From the IMG/VR virus record IMGVR_UViG_3300038548_000429, positions 1 to 50,348 of that record: 50,348 nt of DNA. One strand, given 5' to 3'. The notes below the pieces were generated by a model, which was given only the letters and a program-made list of their open reading frames with translations, was not told the origin of the DNA and made no database searches. Position numbers and translations under genes: made by a program. Below, in pieces: positions 33,088-41,663 of this stretch (positions are counted from its first letter, which is position 1; each line of letters begins with the position of its first letter). This stretch comes from a virus.

Positions 33088-34415
33088 TATTGACCTCCTG
33101 TACTAGGGACGGAATTTAGTTCGTCCCACATCGGATGCGTCTTCTCTTTCACGCCCGCATCATCCTTAATTTGCTTGCCTTTTTCGGGTGTGATGTTACT
33201 GAGACGTTGATCTCGCGCTTGTTTCGGTGTGTCGGAAATGAAGCCCTCTACTGTTTCGAGGCGCTTCAATACGTCTGCACTATCATCAGTAAAGGCTTTG
33301 CTCACTTCTTTCTGAGCTTCGATACGTTCATCCAAGTCAGCTTGTGCCTCGACTAGTTCTACATAGTGGTCTAGCATTTTTTCAACCGCGCTTAAAAAGA
33401 TAGGGGGTGCGGGTGAAACTTCCTTATCATCAGCAGTATCGCCTTCATTTTTTGCTTCTAATCCTTGCTGCGCTACCAGTACCGCAAATTCATCCGGCTT
33501 TGTTTTTATCATTTCAGCAGCATTGGGGATTTCGGAGAATATTACATCTAGTAATTCATCTCTTGATTTTACCATTGGTATTACCTCGCTAGTTGTTAGT
33601 TGATTTGCTGCGGCTTCCCATAATAGGACGCTCGTTTCTTTCTTCTTGATTTTTTCATGGACGGTTTTACCGTCCTGAATAGTAGACTTGAGTGAGGGAA
33701 AAGCATGTGATGTCCCCCAGCGATACGTTCCGTCATTTGCGGAAGCCTCCCAAAAGTTCCATATTATGTGAGCAATAGGTGTATCACGCTCCTTACTCAC
33801 CTCTACGAGAAACCCGCTATACATATCAGCGTGGACAATATTTCCAATATGTAATCGTTTGTTGTGCCAAAATAACAACGGGTTATCTCCGATATATTCA
33901 ATGTCTTCACCTACCTGCTTATAGCAACTATCAACATATTCCTGCAATGCCTTAGTTGCTACATGCTCTTTGTCCCTGTCTTCATAGCCATTGCTAGTGA
34001 CATGAATCGCTAATCGCATCCCATCAGGGGCACGTCCAAATAGCGTGTGCGCCTTATCGCGGCGCATGAGCTTGTCTGTAAGGCCGCTTCTCAGTGGCTT
34101 AGGTGTGATGTATAAAGAGCGTGAAGCGGGTTCGCTTCGCTGCTCCCGTTCAACTTCTACCAATAATGGCTCTTCTGCAAAAGGTAATTTTTCCTCGTAC
34201 TTAAGGCAATAGCCATCAGGCCCAATCTTCTCGGGCCACGGTTCTACAATCGTGCAACGTGTGACCCTCACTCGCCCATCTTCATCTATATCAGTTGGCT
34301 TAAAGAATTTGCAAAATGCACATTGTTCATCACCGGGAAAATCCGACTTTATTACGTAATTCACTGCCGGATCACTTTGCTGAAATACTGCATCACTACT
34401 TTTAATTGTTGCCAT
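33087..34415 (-). CDS. Prohead protease with scaffold region
   Basis: 442 residues. N-terminal four-cysteine motif: CAFC at 32-35, C54 and C70, resembling small metal-binding modules at the start of some phage prohead proteins. Middle: LAIHVTSNGYEDRDKEHV, HIGNIVHADMYSGFLVEVS, GTSHAFPSLKS and KKETSVLLWEAAANQL, fitting a XkdF/HK97-type serine protease with His and Ser positions and a closing AAN segment. The C-terminal about 150 residues are acidic, helical and Lys/Glu-rich, like a scaffold. It would mature the capsid and be removed. It overlaps the capsid start at 33087. Confidence 0.75.
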   Translation of the reverse strand: MATIKSSDAVFQQSDPAVNYVIKSDFPGDEQCAFCKFFKPTDIDEDGRVRVTRCTIVEPWPEKIGPDGYCLKYEEKLPFAEEPLLVEVEREQRSEPASRSLYITPKPLRSGLTDKLMRRDKAHTLFGRAPDGMRLAIHVTSNGYEDRDKEHVATKALQEYVDSCYKQVGEDIEYIGDNPLLFWHNKRLHIGNIVHADMYSGFLVEVSKERDTPIAHIIWNFWEASANDGTYRWGTSHAFPSLKSTIQDGKTVHEKIKKKETSVLLWEAAANQLTTSEVIPMVKSRDELLDVIFSEIPNAAEMIKTKPDEFAVLVAQQGLEAKNEGDTADDKEVSPAPPIFLSAVEKMLDHYVELVEAQADLDERIEAQKEVSKAFTDDSADVLKRLETVEGFISDTPKQARDQRLSNITPEKGKQIKDDAGVKEKTHPMWDELNSVPSTGGQ

Positions 34416-34581
34416 TATTCAATGCCTCGTACTCTTTAATAGCGTTTCTGGCCCATTCTAATTCATCCTCAGTAAGTGGATGGGTCTTGTTATAAATCAT
34501 TACTTTTTCCATTTCAAAACGCATCTTACGACGTTCAACATGCGCTCTAAAATCTTTGCGCCAAACATCTCTAGGTGTCAT
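34402..34581 (-). CDS. Small hypothetical protein (59 aa)
   Basis: 59 residues, helical and charged (MRFEMEKVM, EDELEWARNAIKEY). ATG at 34581 is preceded by GAGGTGA, and its end overlaps the protease start. An upstream GTG (34617) with AAGG is an alternative. Not recognised. Confidence 0.55.
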   Translation of the reverse strand: MTPRDVWRKDFRAHVERRKMRFEMEKVMIYNKTHPLTEDELEWARNAIKEYEALNNGNN

Positions 34582-34582
34582 A

Positions 34583-34729
34583 TCATTCACCTCTAGGTAT
34601 GCCTCGTATCGTGTCACCCGGCTTTACCTTATAATCACGGTGTAACTTATCTGTCAACTTCTTATATAGCTTCCATTCGCTCTTGCGCTTTGCTTCTTTA
34701 ATCTTTTCTAGCAGTTTTTTCTTTTTCAT
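34583..34729 (-). CDS. Small Lys-rich protein (48 aa)
   Basis: 48 residues, extremely basic (KKKKLLEKIKEAKRKSEWKLYKK). ATG 34729 is preceded by AAAGGG and lies within the upstream gene's end. Stop lies one base before the next gene start. Missed by standard scans because of its size. Function unknown; may bind nucleic acid (composition only). Confidence 0.5.
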   Translation of the reverse strand: MKKKKLLEKIKEAKRKSEWKLYKKLTDKLHRDYKVKPGDTIRGIPRGE

Positions 34730-34988
34730 ATGATTTCCCTTTGACCGTAATCTGTTCAATACTTACAATCATCTTTCTTGGTATTTTCATTAATTCACCG
34801 AATCGGGTTTTGTCTTTAGTCATAGCCAATACCACAAAATCATCAGTGTCATATAGTAGCCATCCAAGTGTCTTGAATATGGATAAGGGTTGCTCGATGT
34901 AGTCTTTGACTTCTAACTCATCATGCCAACCCGGTGCTGCTTCCGAGTCCATCCATCTGATTTGTGTCGCTTTCGGTTTTTTAATCAT
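34698..34988 (-). CDS. Hypothetical protein (96 aa)
   Basis: 96 residues. Residues 33-90 look like a small beta-barrel (LGWLLYDTDDFVVLAMTKD). It starts just inside the portal gene's end (overlap at 34985-34988). Not recognised. Confidence 0.6.
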   Translation of the reverse strand: MIKKPKATQIRWMDSEAAPGWHDELEVKDYIEQPLSIFKTLGWLLYDTDDFVVLAMTKDKTRFGELMKIPRKMIVSIEQITVKGKSYEKEKTARKD

Positions 34989-37015
34989 TCGCCTCTAGGG
35001 ATACGTCGTAATCGCCCGCTGGCCTGTCCTGTAACGCGCGTTAGGGTGCATTTGCATTGGAAGCCACCGCAGATTAATCTATTGCCTTGTGGCATCACGC
35101 CAGCCCGTATCCATTCTTTCATACGATGGACTTGGCCATCAGCTTTCCTACATGTCTTGCAATGCTCTTTAGTAGAGCCTAGTTTCCACTTATATAGACC
35201 ATTCTTATCCGCACTAGCGAGGGCTTGCTGATAGATACTATTCAGTGACTTGTTGCCCCAACTATCGGCCCTTCTAGCACTATCAAAGAATATGCCTGCA
35301 TCATGCTGATAAATAGAACGCCCCAAGTCGGTGACAAATGCGCTCTGCTCTGCCATCCACGCATTGAATAGCTTCTTGTCATCACCTTGCAGCACGGTGA
35401 TTTGCACACCCCCATCGGACATACCATCCTTAAATGCTGCCCGTCCATCACGCGCTAAATGACCACGCATAATGATGCTGAAACGGGTGCGGTTAAAGTC
35501 GCGGTTCTGAGCGCCCTTCAGGGCATCCTCTACATTCTTGATGAACCTCTTACGGGTAGTAAGATATTCCTTAATAATGTGTGACTTATCCAATGTAGGG
35601 CGAAGACCTACGTTCTTCAGCGGGTTGGTGTCTTCAGCAACCACTGCATCATCATCTGTACTACCTTGCTCGGTGTCATCCAGTTCACTTACTTGTGCTT
35701 CCGGCTCTTCTCTTATATCGGTATCCGGCAACGTCACCACCACACCATCATCGTCAGTGAGTACATCGTGCCATTCATTCACCGTGTTAGCCAATAGCTG
35801 GCGACGTTCCATAGCTGATGCTTGTACGCTAGGATCGCCCGCTGCGGTAGTCCATGCTTGCGCTCGTTGTGCGTTTTTGAGTCCGGTTTCCGTATCCTCT
35901 GGTTTGAATTCAAACTCGGCACTAGGCGGAAACACCTTCGTGTTCAACATGGTTTCGATCATCTTGTACAACAGACCAATCGTAAGGGATTTTGATTTCT
36001 CATTAAGCACTTGCGATTGCCCACTTGTACCACTTAGACCACCTGTAAGGGGTGCAATATCCTGTGGGTCAATGCCTAGACTGAGTGCCACGATGTTGCG
36101 GTCAATATCATTATAGGTTCTGTAATCGAACCCCTCTGGTAAGTTGCTGAAATTCACGAATTGCACATCTATCTTTTGCTGTGGGTCAAGGGCCTGCATC
36201 TGCTTAATATTGCGCCACACCGTCTGGCCTTCAGTAGTCCGGTCTGCTTCATATGAGGTCGTGGCATCTTGAATATCCTTTTCGCGTACATTCCCTAGCA
36301 CAAGAAAACCAGCAGGCGGTTGGTCTGACAATCTTTCCACTGTGTATTTGGACATAAGGATTTGGCGATAGTGATGCCCTATATAACGATAGAAGGCGCT
36401 CTCGCCCATGCCCAATAAACGCTCATCACTATCTGGCATGTCTACAATGCGATGTACCCGGCTTTCGTGCATCAGGTGAAATGTAGTGCGCTTATCGCCC
36501 TTCACATCTATCCAGAAATTCTCATAAACAATGGGAGTTTCGGGGATGCCTGTCAGGTAGCATCGAATAGGGTCAAGCAGTTTTATCCCGGTAGGCATAC
36601 CGATAAGGGGCTTGTCTATCTTGCCCGCCCCTACAATCTCTACAATCGCGCCAATATTGAAAGTGGCAAAATCCTTCACTAACGATTCCATGAAGCCTTG
36701 CCAACCGATGCCCCATCCGGCTGTCTGCAATAAGGATTGCATTTGCCTAACACGTCGCTTGCCCTTAATCACAAAGGGCGTGGCAGCGGCTTGCTTGGCT
36801 AACGTGGTACGTGCGCCCATCCATAAACTGCCCCACATATTCTGCCCAAATTCGCGTAATTGAATGTCAAGGGACTTTGAACCATAAGGGCTTAGGAGAT
36901 GATGCTGGCGATTGTGCGAGTGGCCTAGCAGGAATATCGAACTACCGCCCATCGACGCTTGCTCAATAGGTGGCGTGTTCTGTACCGATTGTTCAACAAC
37001 TTCTGCTATAGCCAT
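34985..37015 (-). CDS. Portal protein fused to MuF-like minor head domain
   Basis: 676 residues. Residues 1-440 have the portal pattern, including NIVALSLGIDPQDIAPLTGG near 310-330, which lines portal cores. The C-terminal part (about 480-676) is MuF-like: KWKLGSTKEHCKTC, then NRLICGGFQCKC, with Cys619, Cys622, Cys649, Cys654 and Cys656, the zinc-bound Cys set of MuF/SPP1 gp7 proteins. The two activities are usually on separate genes. The fusion places the minor head protein on each of the 12 portal subunits. DNA passes through the portal during packaging and ejection. Confidence 0.8.
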   Translation of the reverse strand: MAIAEVVEQSVQNTPPIEQASMGGSSIFLLGHSHNRQHHLLSPYGSKSLDIQLREFGQNMWGSLWMGARTTLAKQAAATPFVIKGKRRVRQMQSLLQTAGWGIGWQGFMESLVKDFATFNIGAIVEIVGAGKIDKPLIGMPTGIKLLDPIRCYLTGIPETPIVYENFWIDVKGDKRTTFHLMHESRVHRIVDMPDSDERLLGMGESAFYRYIGHHYRQILMSKYTVERLSDQPPAGFLVLGNVREKDIQDATTSYEADRTTEGQTVWRNIKQMQALDPQQKIDVQFVNFSNLPEGFDYRTYNDIDRNIVALSLGIDPQDIAPLTGGLSGTSGQSQVLNEKSKSLTIGLLYKMIETMLNTKVFPPSAEFEFKPEDTETGLKNAQRAQAWTTAAGDPSVQASAMERRQLLANTVNEWHDVLTDDDGVVVTLPDTDIREEPEAQVSELDDTEQGSTDDDAVVAEDTNPLKNVGLRPTLDKSHIIKEYLTTRKRFIKNVEDALKGAQNRDFNRTRFSIIMRGHLARDGRAAFKDGMSDGGVQITVLQGDDKKLFNAWMAEQSAFVTDLGRSIYQHDAGIFFDSARRADSWGNKSLNSIYQQALASADKNGLYKWKLGSTKEHCKTCRKADGQVHRMKEWIRAGVMPQGNRLICGGFQCKCTLTRVTGQASGRLRRIPRGE

Positions 37016-37025
37016 GAAATGCCTT

Positions 37026-38471
37026 CTATAAATTCAGTCTCATTGCCGTGTCCACTGCCATGCTAAGTGCCACAGCTAAATCATTCTTTGCCGTATTTGA
37101 CCGCTTAGTGATACGGAACTTATTATCATCTTTACCCGTATTTTCATTACGGTTGGCATTCAATATATGCTCTGTAAGTTCTTCATTACCATCATGCACA
37201 ATTTCACGCGCCATAATCATGTCATACAAACGACGGTCTGATAATTCGCGTGGTCTGCCCTGCTCAAACTTTTGCACCCATACCGTTGATTGCTGACGCA
37301 ATGTAGTCATCATGTGGTGAAGCTGCGTTGGATCATACGTGACCACTTGAATATGATAGCGTTCAACCAAGTCCTCAATAAATGCTAAAGGCAGTGCAAA
37401 ATCAATTGATTGACCGTGAGCAGGTTGCCATTTCTTAATAATCACAGGATAACAAAGATTGTTACGACGCGCAACGACAACGATGCCAAAGCAATCAGAA
37501 CTCACACCAGCATCAACCGCCACCACTAGATTCCAACTAAGTGCATCATCAGGAATCACGCCTTTGCAATCTGCCCAACGATGGGCATCTACAAATGCCA
37601 TACTAGAGGATGTCCATTGGTTGCGGTGCATACGCTGAAATTGGTCAGGTGTGAGAGTCTGCGACTCGCTGGCATAGTATTCATCAGTTTGCCAAGACAA
37701 CATAGGCTTTGTCACCCATGTCGCCATTTGCCGACCATTTTCATATACCTCGAGATCTTCCCAAATCTGTTGGCCGTGCTTCACTATATGTTCATAGAGG
37801 GGTTCAAGTATGGGGGATTCTCCGCTGTACCCAGCGTATGTATCTACCCAGCGTTGAGCATAGCCAAAGCGGTTTGGTGATATAGTGAGTTCGGCCCACA
37901 TCTGAGTATGGGCTGTATGCTTCCATCCCCACAATTCTGAGAAAACAATCATGTCATAGTTAGAGCCAGCCTCGCCTGTAGGGTCAATCGGTAGCATCTC
38001 AATGCGGCTGCCATTGGGATACCGTATCGTGCCAGATTCCCGTACTGGTACTTGCACCCCTTTCGATGATGACAGCCCGTTCTTTTTCCCTAGCTTAATG
38101 CTTTCGCGCAAATAGAATCCTACACGACTGCTAGCTTGTCTGAGGTCATTAGCTATGAAGGCTATCTGTGCATTGGGCTTATGGCAGGCCACGTAGTGGG
38201 CCACGGCGGCAATGATGGTGGACTTGGCGCTCTTTTTCATCCATGACCATACAATAGTGTCATACATGTAGCGTCCGCTGCTATCGCGCGTTAGGGCGTG
38301 GTCTAATGGGCGGGCTTGTGAGTCATTGAGCGTGATAAGGGATAAAGTGTCATACAGATAGAAATGGTCTGCGACCCACTCAGAGGGGAGGGGCCAATCT
38401 ATGGGTGCAAGCGTGGTGTCGGGTGATGCTATGCCAAAAGCGCGTGAGGCAATCTCATGAGGTTGTATCAT
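37026..38471 (-). CDS. terL: Terminase large subunit
   Basis: 481 residues. The ATPase part has a variant Walker A, WMKKSAKST near 75-83, and Walker B MIVFSELWGW near 171-180. The nuclease part shows VAVDAGVSSD near 318-327, YDPTQL near 363-368 and a final DLAVALSMAV segment. Cuts and pumps DNA into the prohead. It overlaps terS by 17 bases, the usual arrangement, and precedes the portal. Length normal. Packaging strategy cannot be told from the motif. Confidence 0.9.
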   Translation of the reverse strand: MIQPHEIASRAFGIASPDTTLAPIDWPLPSEWVADHFYLYDTLSLITLNDSQARPLDHALTRDSSGRYMYDTIVWSWMKKSAKSTIIAAVAHYVACHKPNAQIAFIANDLRQASSRVGFYLRESIKLGKKNGLSSSKGVQVPVRESGTIRYPNGSRIEMLPIDPTGEAGSNYDMIVFSELWGWKHTAHTQMWAELTISPNRFGYAQRWVDTYAGYSGESPILEPLYEHIVKHGQQIWEDLEVYENGRQMATWVTKPMLSWQTDEYYASESQTLTPDQFQRMHRNQWTSSSMAFVDAHRWADCKGVIPDDALSWNLVVAVDAGVSSDCFGIVVVARRNNLCYPVIIKKWQPAHGQSIDFALPLAFIEDLVERYHIQVVTYDPTQLHHMMTTLRQQSTVWVQKFEQGRPRELSDRRLYDMIMAREIVHDGNEELTEHILNANRNENTGKDDNKFRITKRSNTAKNDLAVALSMAVDTAMRLNL

Positions 38472-39006
38472 GTTCCTCAGCCATTCGTATCATCTCATTA
38501 AATACATCAGCAGGCTCTTGACCCATACTCTTAATCGCATCTATCGTTTGTTGCAAGAGGCGACGGTCTATTATTTCCGTGCGGCTAGTCGGTTGGTCAT
38601 CATATGCCTTCCGATATTCATCAGCCGATTTATTCATCACATTCAATGCACTGGCAACAGCCATAACGGTAGGATTTTTATTCTTCCCCACACGCTGCCC
38701 GACACGCCCCGCTAGGTTGATGCCAAAGTCTGCCATGTCCAATACATTATTCTTCTGTTTGGCTTTGCGTTTGAGGTAGGAGGCTTCATGTTCCTTCTGT
38801 GAAATGGCATCCAAATAGACATCATATTGATTAACACGCTCCACCCAATAATGAGTATGTGACCATCGTGTGATAATCGTATCACTTTTCCCCAACTCTT
38901 TCGCAACCTTAGACAGTGACCGCTTGCGCCCCATGTCCCGGTATATCTGGAAGGCCTCCCATGACTTGCTTGTATCAGTGGATTGGTGTAACCATGCTTT
39001 GCTCAT
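38455..39006 (-). CDS. terS: Terminase small subunit
   Basis: 183 residues. N-terminal helix-turn-helix (SLSKVAKELGKSDTIITRWS), then a long helix, matching small terminases that bind pac/cos DNA. It directly precedes terL and follows the DNA methyltransferase gene (four-base overlap at 39003-39006). Confidence 0.85.
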   Translation of the reverse strand: MSKAWLHQSTDTSKSWEAFQIYRDMGRKRSLSKVAKELGKSDTIITRWSHTHYWVERVNQYDVYLDAISQKEHEASYLKRKAKQKNNVLDMADFGINLAGRVGQRVGKNKNPTVMAVASALNVMNKSADEYRKAYDDQPTSRTEIIDRRLLQQTIDAIKSMGQEPADVFNEMIRMAEEHDTTS

Positions 39007-40304
39007 AGTTTGCTCACCTCAAGACCCAAACCCGTCAGGCGTTCCAGCACCACTGCGACGTATGGCGGGTGTAACTCTGCTCCATACCCGCGACGGTTTA
39101 GCTGTTCGCAAGCGACTAAGGTTGTGCCAGAGCCTAAACATAAGTCAACAACTATATCATTATCAAGTGACCAAAGATTTAAGCAACGTATCGGTAATTC
39201 GAGCGGAAACGGGGCTTTATGTCCAATTGCCTTTGCGCTCTCTGGTGAGATATCCCATACATTTAGAGCCATCCAACGCTTGTAATCTTGTGGTATCCCA
39301 CATTTCTTTTCTCTTGGTTTCCAGTCCCCTTTGAAAAACAAGAATATAAATTCATGGGCCAAAGATGGGATACATGGGCGCCTCATAAAAGATGGGGGGG
39401 TTAAATTTGGGCTTATTTTATTCCATATTATTTGACCGCGTGGAATAAATCCAATTTCTTTACATGCAATAGTAGTAGTAGTAGTAGTAGTAGTAATCAT
39501 TCCATGATTACCAAAGGGAACATCTGCCACATTCCACAAACAAACACCGCCATCAGGCAAAATATCCCACGCGGTTTCTAGTAATTGTCTATTTAATTTG
39601 TTTAGCTTATCAATAACTATAAATTTATCTGAACCATCATCATTCCACATTTCAGCACCGGGATATGGAGGGCTTGTTAAAACAAGATTAGGAATTTCGT
39701 CACCCATCAGTCTTTTTACATCCTCGGCCTTCGTGCTATCTCCGCACAATACCCGGTGTTCCCCCACCTTATACAAATCCCCTAATGTAACGGCCCACTT
39801 CTCTTGCAATTCATCAGCGCGTGACATATCTGCGCCGGGGTCTTCTGGCACGTCATCATCACTAATCGCGCCTAGTTCCAGCAACTCTGTTTCTGAGAAC
39901 ATCCGCGACAAATCCACGCCTGCATCTATATCTAGCTGTAATTGCTCAGGCGACCATGTGAGCGACAACTCCCCCGCACGATTATCTCTATAAGCATAAC
40001 GTCGTGCTGCACCTTCGGGGTCACTCAAATCGAAGTCACGCCTTTTATGTACGATGATGGCATCCCCGTCAGTCTCAATCTCTATGACTTTGGTGATGCC
40101 AGCATTCACGGCAGCATCTTGCGTCTTATTGCCAGCCACTAAGCGCCCGTCCTTGTCAGCTACTAAGGAACGCCCGGCCCCATCCTGTGATAGTGAGTCT
40201 TCGATCATAGACGCGCCGCGCTCACTCCCTAAATTAGCATTGGACGCGTCAGGGATGTAATCCTCAATGTCGCGTTCCGTGATTTTGTATGGTTGTTTCT
40301 TCAT
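39003..40304 (-). CDS. ParB-like / DNA methyltransferase fusion
   Basis: 433 residues. N-terminal ParB/Srx-like domain: YIPDASNANLGSERGASMIE, SLSQDGAGRSLVADKDG, RLVAGNKT, then HKRRDFDL. The C-terminal adenine/cytosine-N4 methyltransferase carries motif IV TSPPYPG (about 210) and motif I DLCLGSGTTLVACEQ near 385, a beta-type order. It would methylate DNA, protecting phage DNA or marking the packaging site (inference, as terS is next). A tract of eight ACT codons (39471-39494) lies between the motifs. No restriction partner is present. Confidence 0.88.
   Translation of the reverse strand: MKKQPYKITERDIEDYIPDASNANLGSERGASMIEDSLSQDGAGRSLVADKDGRLVAGNKTQDAAVNAGITKVIEIETDGDAIIVHKRRDFDLSDPEGAARRYAYRDNRAGELSLTWSPEQLQLDIDAGVDLSRMFSETELLELGAISDDDVPEDPGADMSRADELQEKWAVTLGDLYKVGEHRVLCGDSTKAEDVKRLMGDEIPNLVLTSPPYPGAEMWNDDGSDKFIVIDKLNKLNRQLLETAWDILPDGGVCLWNVADVPFGNHGMITTTTTTTTIACKEIGFIPRGQIIWNKISPNLTPPSFMRRPCIPSLAHEFIFLFFKGDWKPREKKCGIPQDYKRWMALNVWDISPESAKAIGHKAPFPLELPIRCLNLWSLDNDIVVDLCLGSGTTLVACEQLNRRGYGAELHPPYVAVVLERLTGLGLEVSKL
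39471..39494. repeat. (AGT)8 trinucleotide repeat
   Basis: Eight tandem AGT on the + strand, i.e. ACT codons on the - strand, giving a poly-threonine stretch inside the methyltransferase. A multiple of three, so changes would lengthen or shorten a loop without a frameshift. Confidence 0.95.
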
Positions 40305-40418
40305 ATTTACATCGTAACGTTAATTATTACGCTACGCAACTATCAAGTATCGTTTGACAGTTCATATCCCATTTTTACAGCTTCTTTATACTTCACACTA
40401 TACAATCCCCCTGCTAGG

Positions 40419-40435
40419 TGGTATACTATGTATAC
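40419..40435 (+). promoter_or_regulatory. Extended -10 with GTATAC dyad
   Basis: TGGTATACT is an extended -10 (40419-40427). Overlapping it, GTATAC-TAT-GTATAC (40421-40435) forms an operator-like dyad. It lies between the divergent methyltransferase-terminase block and the gene at 40465, which has AAAGGAGG ahead of its ATG. A repressor bound at the dyad would cover the -10 hexamer. Confidence 0.6.
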
Positions 40436-40464
40436 AGATAAGGCATACAACAAAGGAGGTTTAC

Positions 40465-40914
40465 ATGAAATCGTATTTCTCAATCCATGTAATAAATTGG
40501 CATCCGCACTTCATCTGCGAGCAACGCAGCCCTATTTGGAAGCAATACCGCGACATGACAGACCCGCGTGAATTCATCGTGATGATTCACACAGCATCCG
40601 GTAGTGAGCGTTGGATGTCCTACATTATGGATGACAGCATATTTGAAGCGGGGCATTGTACACTGGCGATGTTGCAGCGCATTCGTAAAGCCGCCCAACA
40701 TCACATCGAACAGATCACTAAAGAGCGACACGCCAATTTTATTAAAGAAAGTCGCGCTACTATACTTCATGGCTACGCATCTTTGGATAAACTACCCCGT
40801 TGGTACGAGGATGAAGAGCTAGATAGCCCCGATGAAGAGCATGAAACATTCGGGGATTTTGATGAATATCGCGCCGCTTATTATGAGCGCACTTGGAACA
40901 ATCCACACCTTTAA
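40465..40914 (+). CDS. Hypothetical protein (149 aa)
   Basis: Not recognised. 149 residues with many Trp/His, helical middle, acidic C-terminus (EDEELDSPDEEHE). ATG 40465 has an excellent AAAGGAGG upstream; a start at 40354 would lie across the operator. First gene of a two-gene + strand unit. Confidence 0.7.
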   Translation: MKSYFSIHVINWHPHFICEQRSPIWKQYRDMTDPREFIVMIHTASGSERWMSYIMDDSIFEAGHCTLAMLQRIRKAAQHHIEQITKERHANFIKESRATILHGYASLDKLPRWYEDEELDSPDEEHETFGDFDEYRAAYYERTWNNPHL

Positions 40915-40950
40915 CGAAGTATCTTTAATCAGTCTATGAGGAGCAAGATC

Positions 40951-41334
40951 ATGGCAACACAACAACATTCACTAAGTTCCATTATCACGCTATATCATGG
41001 GGTTATTTGCACAATGCCCCTTAACCCTCTATATGACCTAATGGAATGGATGACAGGGGAACGCCCTTTCACAACTCAATTAGGTCGTTTTGCGGATGAA
41101 TGCAAGCCCTATTTGCGAGAACAATTAACATGGATAGATGACATCAACTCTGATTTCCCTGATGGTGAATTCAAATCATGGTGGGCAGATATTCAATCGC
41201 GCTATGATAGCCATTATGCTATCCGTCCTATCCACTTAGAAGATCATGAAGTGATTGACCCGATTGAAGAACTGAAGCGCAGGAAACTCGATGCCAAAAT
41301 AATTAAGATAGACCCTAACGACTTCGCAGAATAA
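40951..41334 (+). CDS. Hypothetical protein (127 aa), DUF7736-like?
   Basis: 127 residues. LSSIITLYHGVICTMPLNP and LYDLMEWMTGERPFTTQL fit a small phage domain I associate with DUF7736, found across unrelated phages, function unknown. Second gene after the dyad promoter. ATG 40951 has GAGGAG upstream. Followed by the terminator at 41356-41395. Confidence 0.5.
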   Translation: MATQQHSLSSIITLYHGVICTMPLNPLYDLMEWMTGERPFTTQLGRFADECKPYLREQLTWIDDINSDFPDGEFKSWWADIQSRYDSHYAIRPIHLEDHEVIDPIEELKRRKLDAKIIKIDPNDFAE

Positions 41335-41355
41335 CAACACCTTTAATACCAAAGA

Positions 41356-41400
41356 GCCGCCTTCACTCTTTAGAGTGCATCATTAGCGGCTTTTGTTTTG
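41356..41400 (+). terminator. Rho-independent terminator
   Basis: GCCGC (41356-41360) pairs with GCGGC (41386-41390), with an inner CACTC/GAGTG hairpin, then TTTTGTTTT. Ends the two-gene unit and faces the convergent - strand genes. Confidence 0.7.
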
Positions 41401-41417
41401 GCAGATTGTTACATTCG

Positions 41418-41663
41418 TTACAATCTGCTACCCACCACAACATCTTTTTGAACTACATGTATAGGTGGCCCTTCGTCTAGATTTATATCACCCTGCTCAT
41501 CGCCAAATGCTACTATATATCGAGCATCGCCAGTGAATAAATGTGATTTCACATTGTCTTTAAATACAGAATGGGCATAAGCCCAACAATCATCCATTGC
41601 TGCATCAGCATTATCATAGATTGTTATTGTCCCTTCAATATACAACATATAGACATATTTCAT
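41418..41663 (-). CDS. Hypothetical protein (81 aa)
   Basis: 81 residues. Starts MKYVYMLYIEG, a short beta-rich protein. ATG 41663 has GAGGGAAG upstream and overlaps the nuclease stop. Longer versions run into the nuclease gene. Not recognised. Confidence 0.6.
   Translation of the reverse strand: MKYVYMLYIEGTITIYDNADAAMDDCWAYAHSVFKDNVKSHLFTGDARYIVAFGDEQGDINLDEGPPIHVVQKDVVVGSRL

Noticed and set aside
39471-39494. Phase-variable on/off switch by slippage
   Set aside because: The repeat unit is three bases, so slippage does not shift the frame. Only loop-length change is possible.
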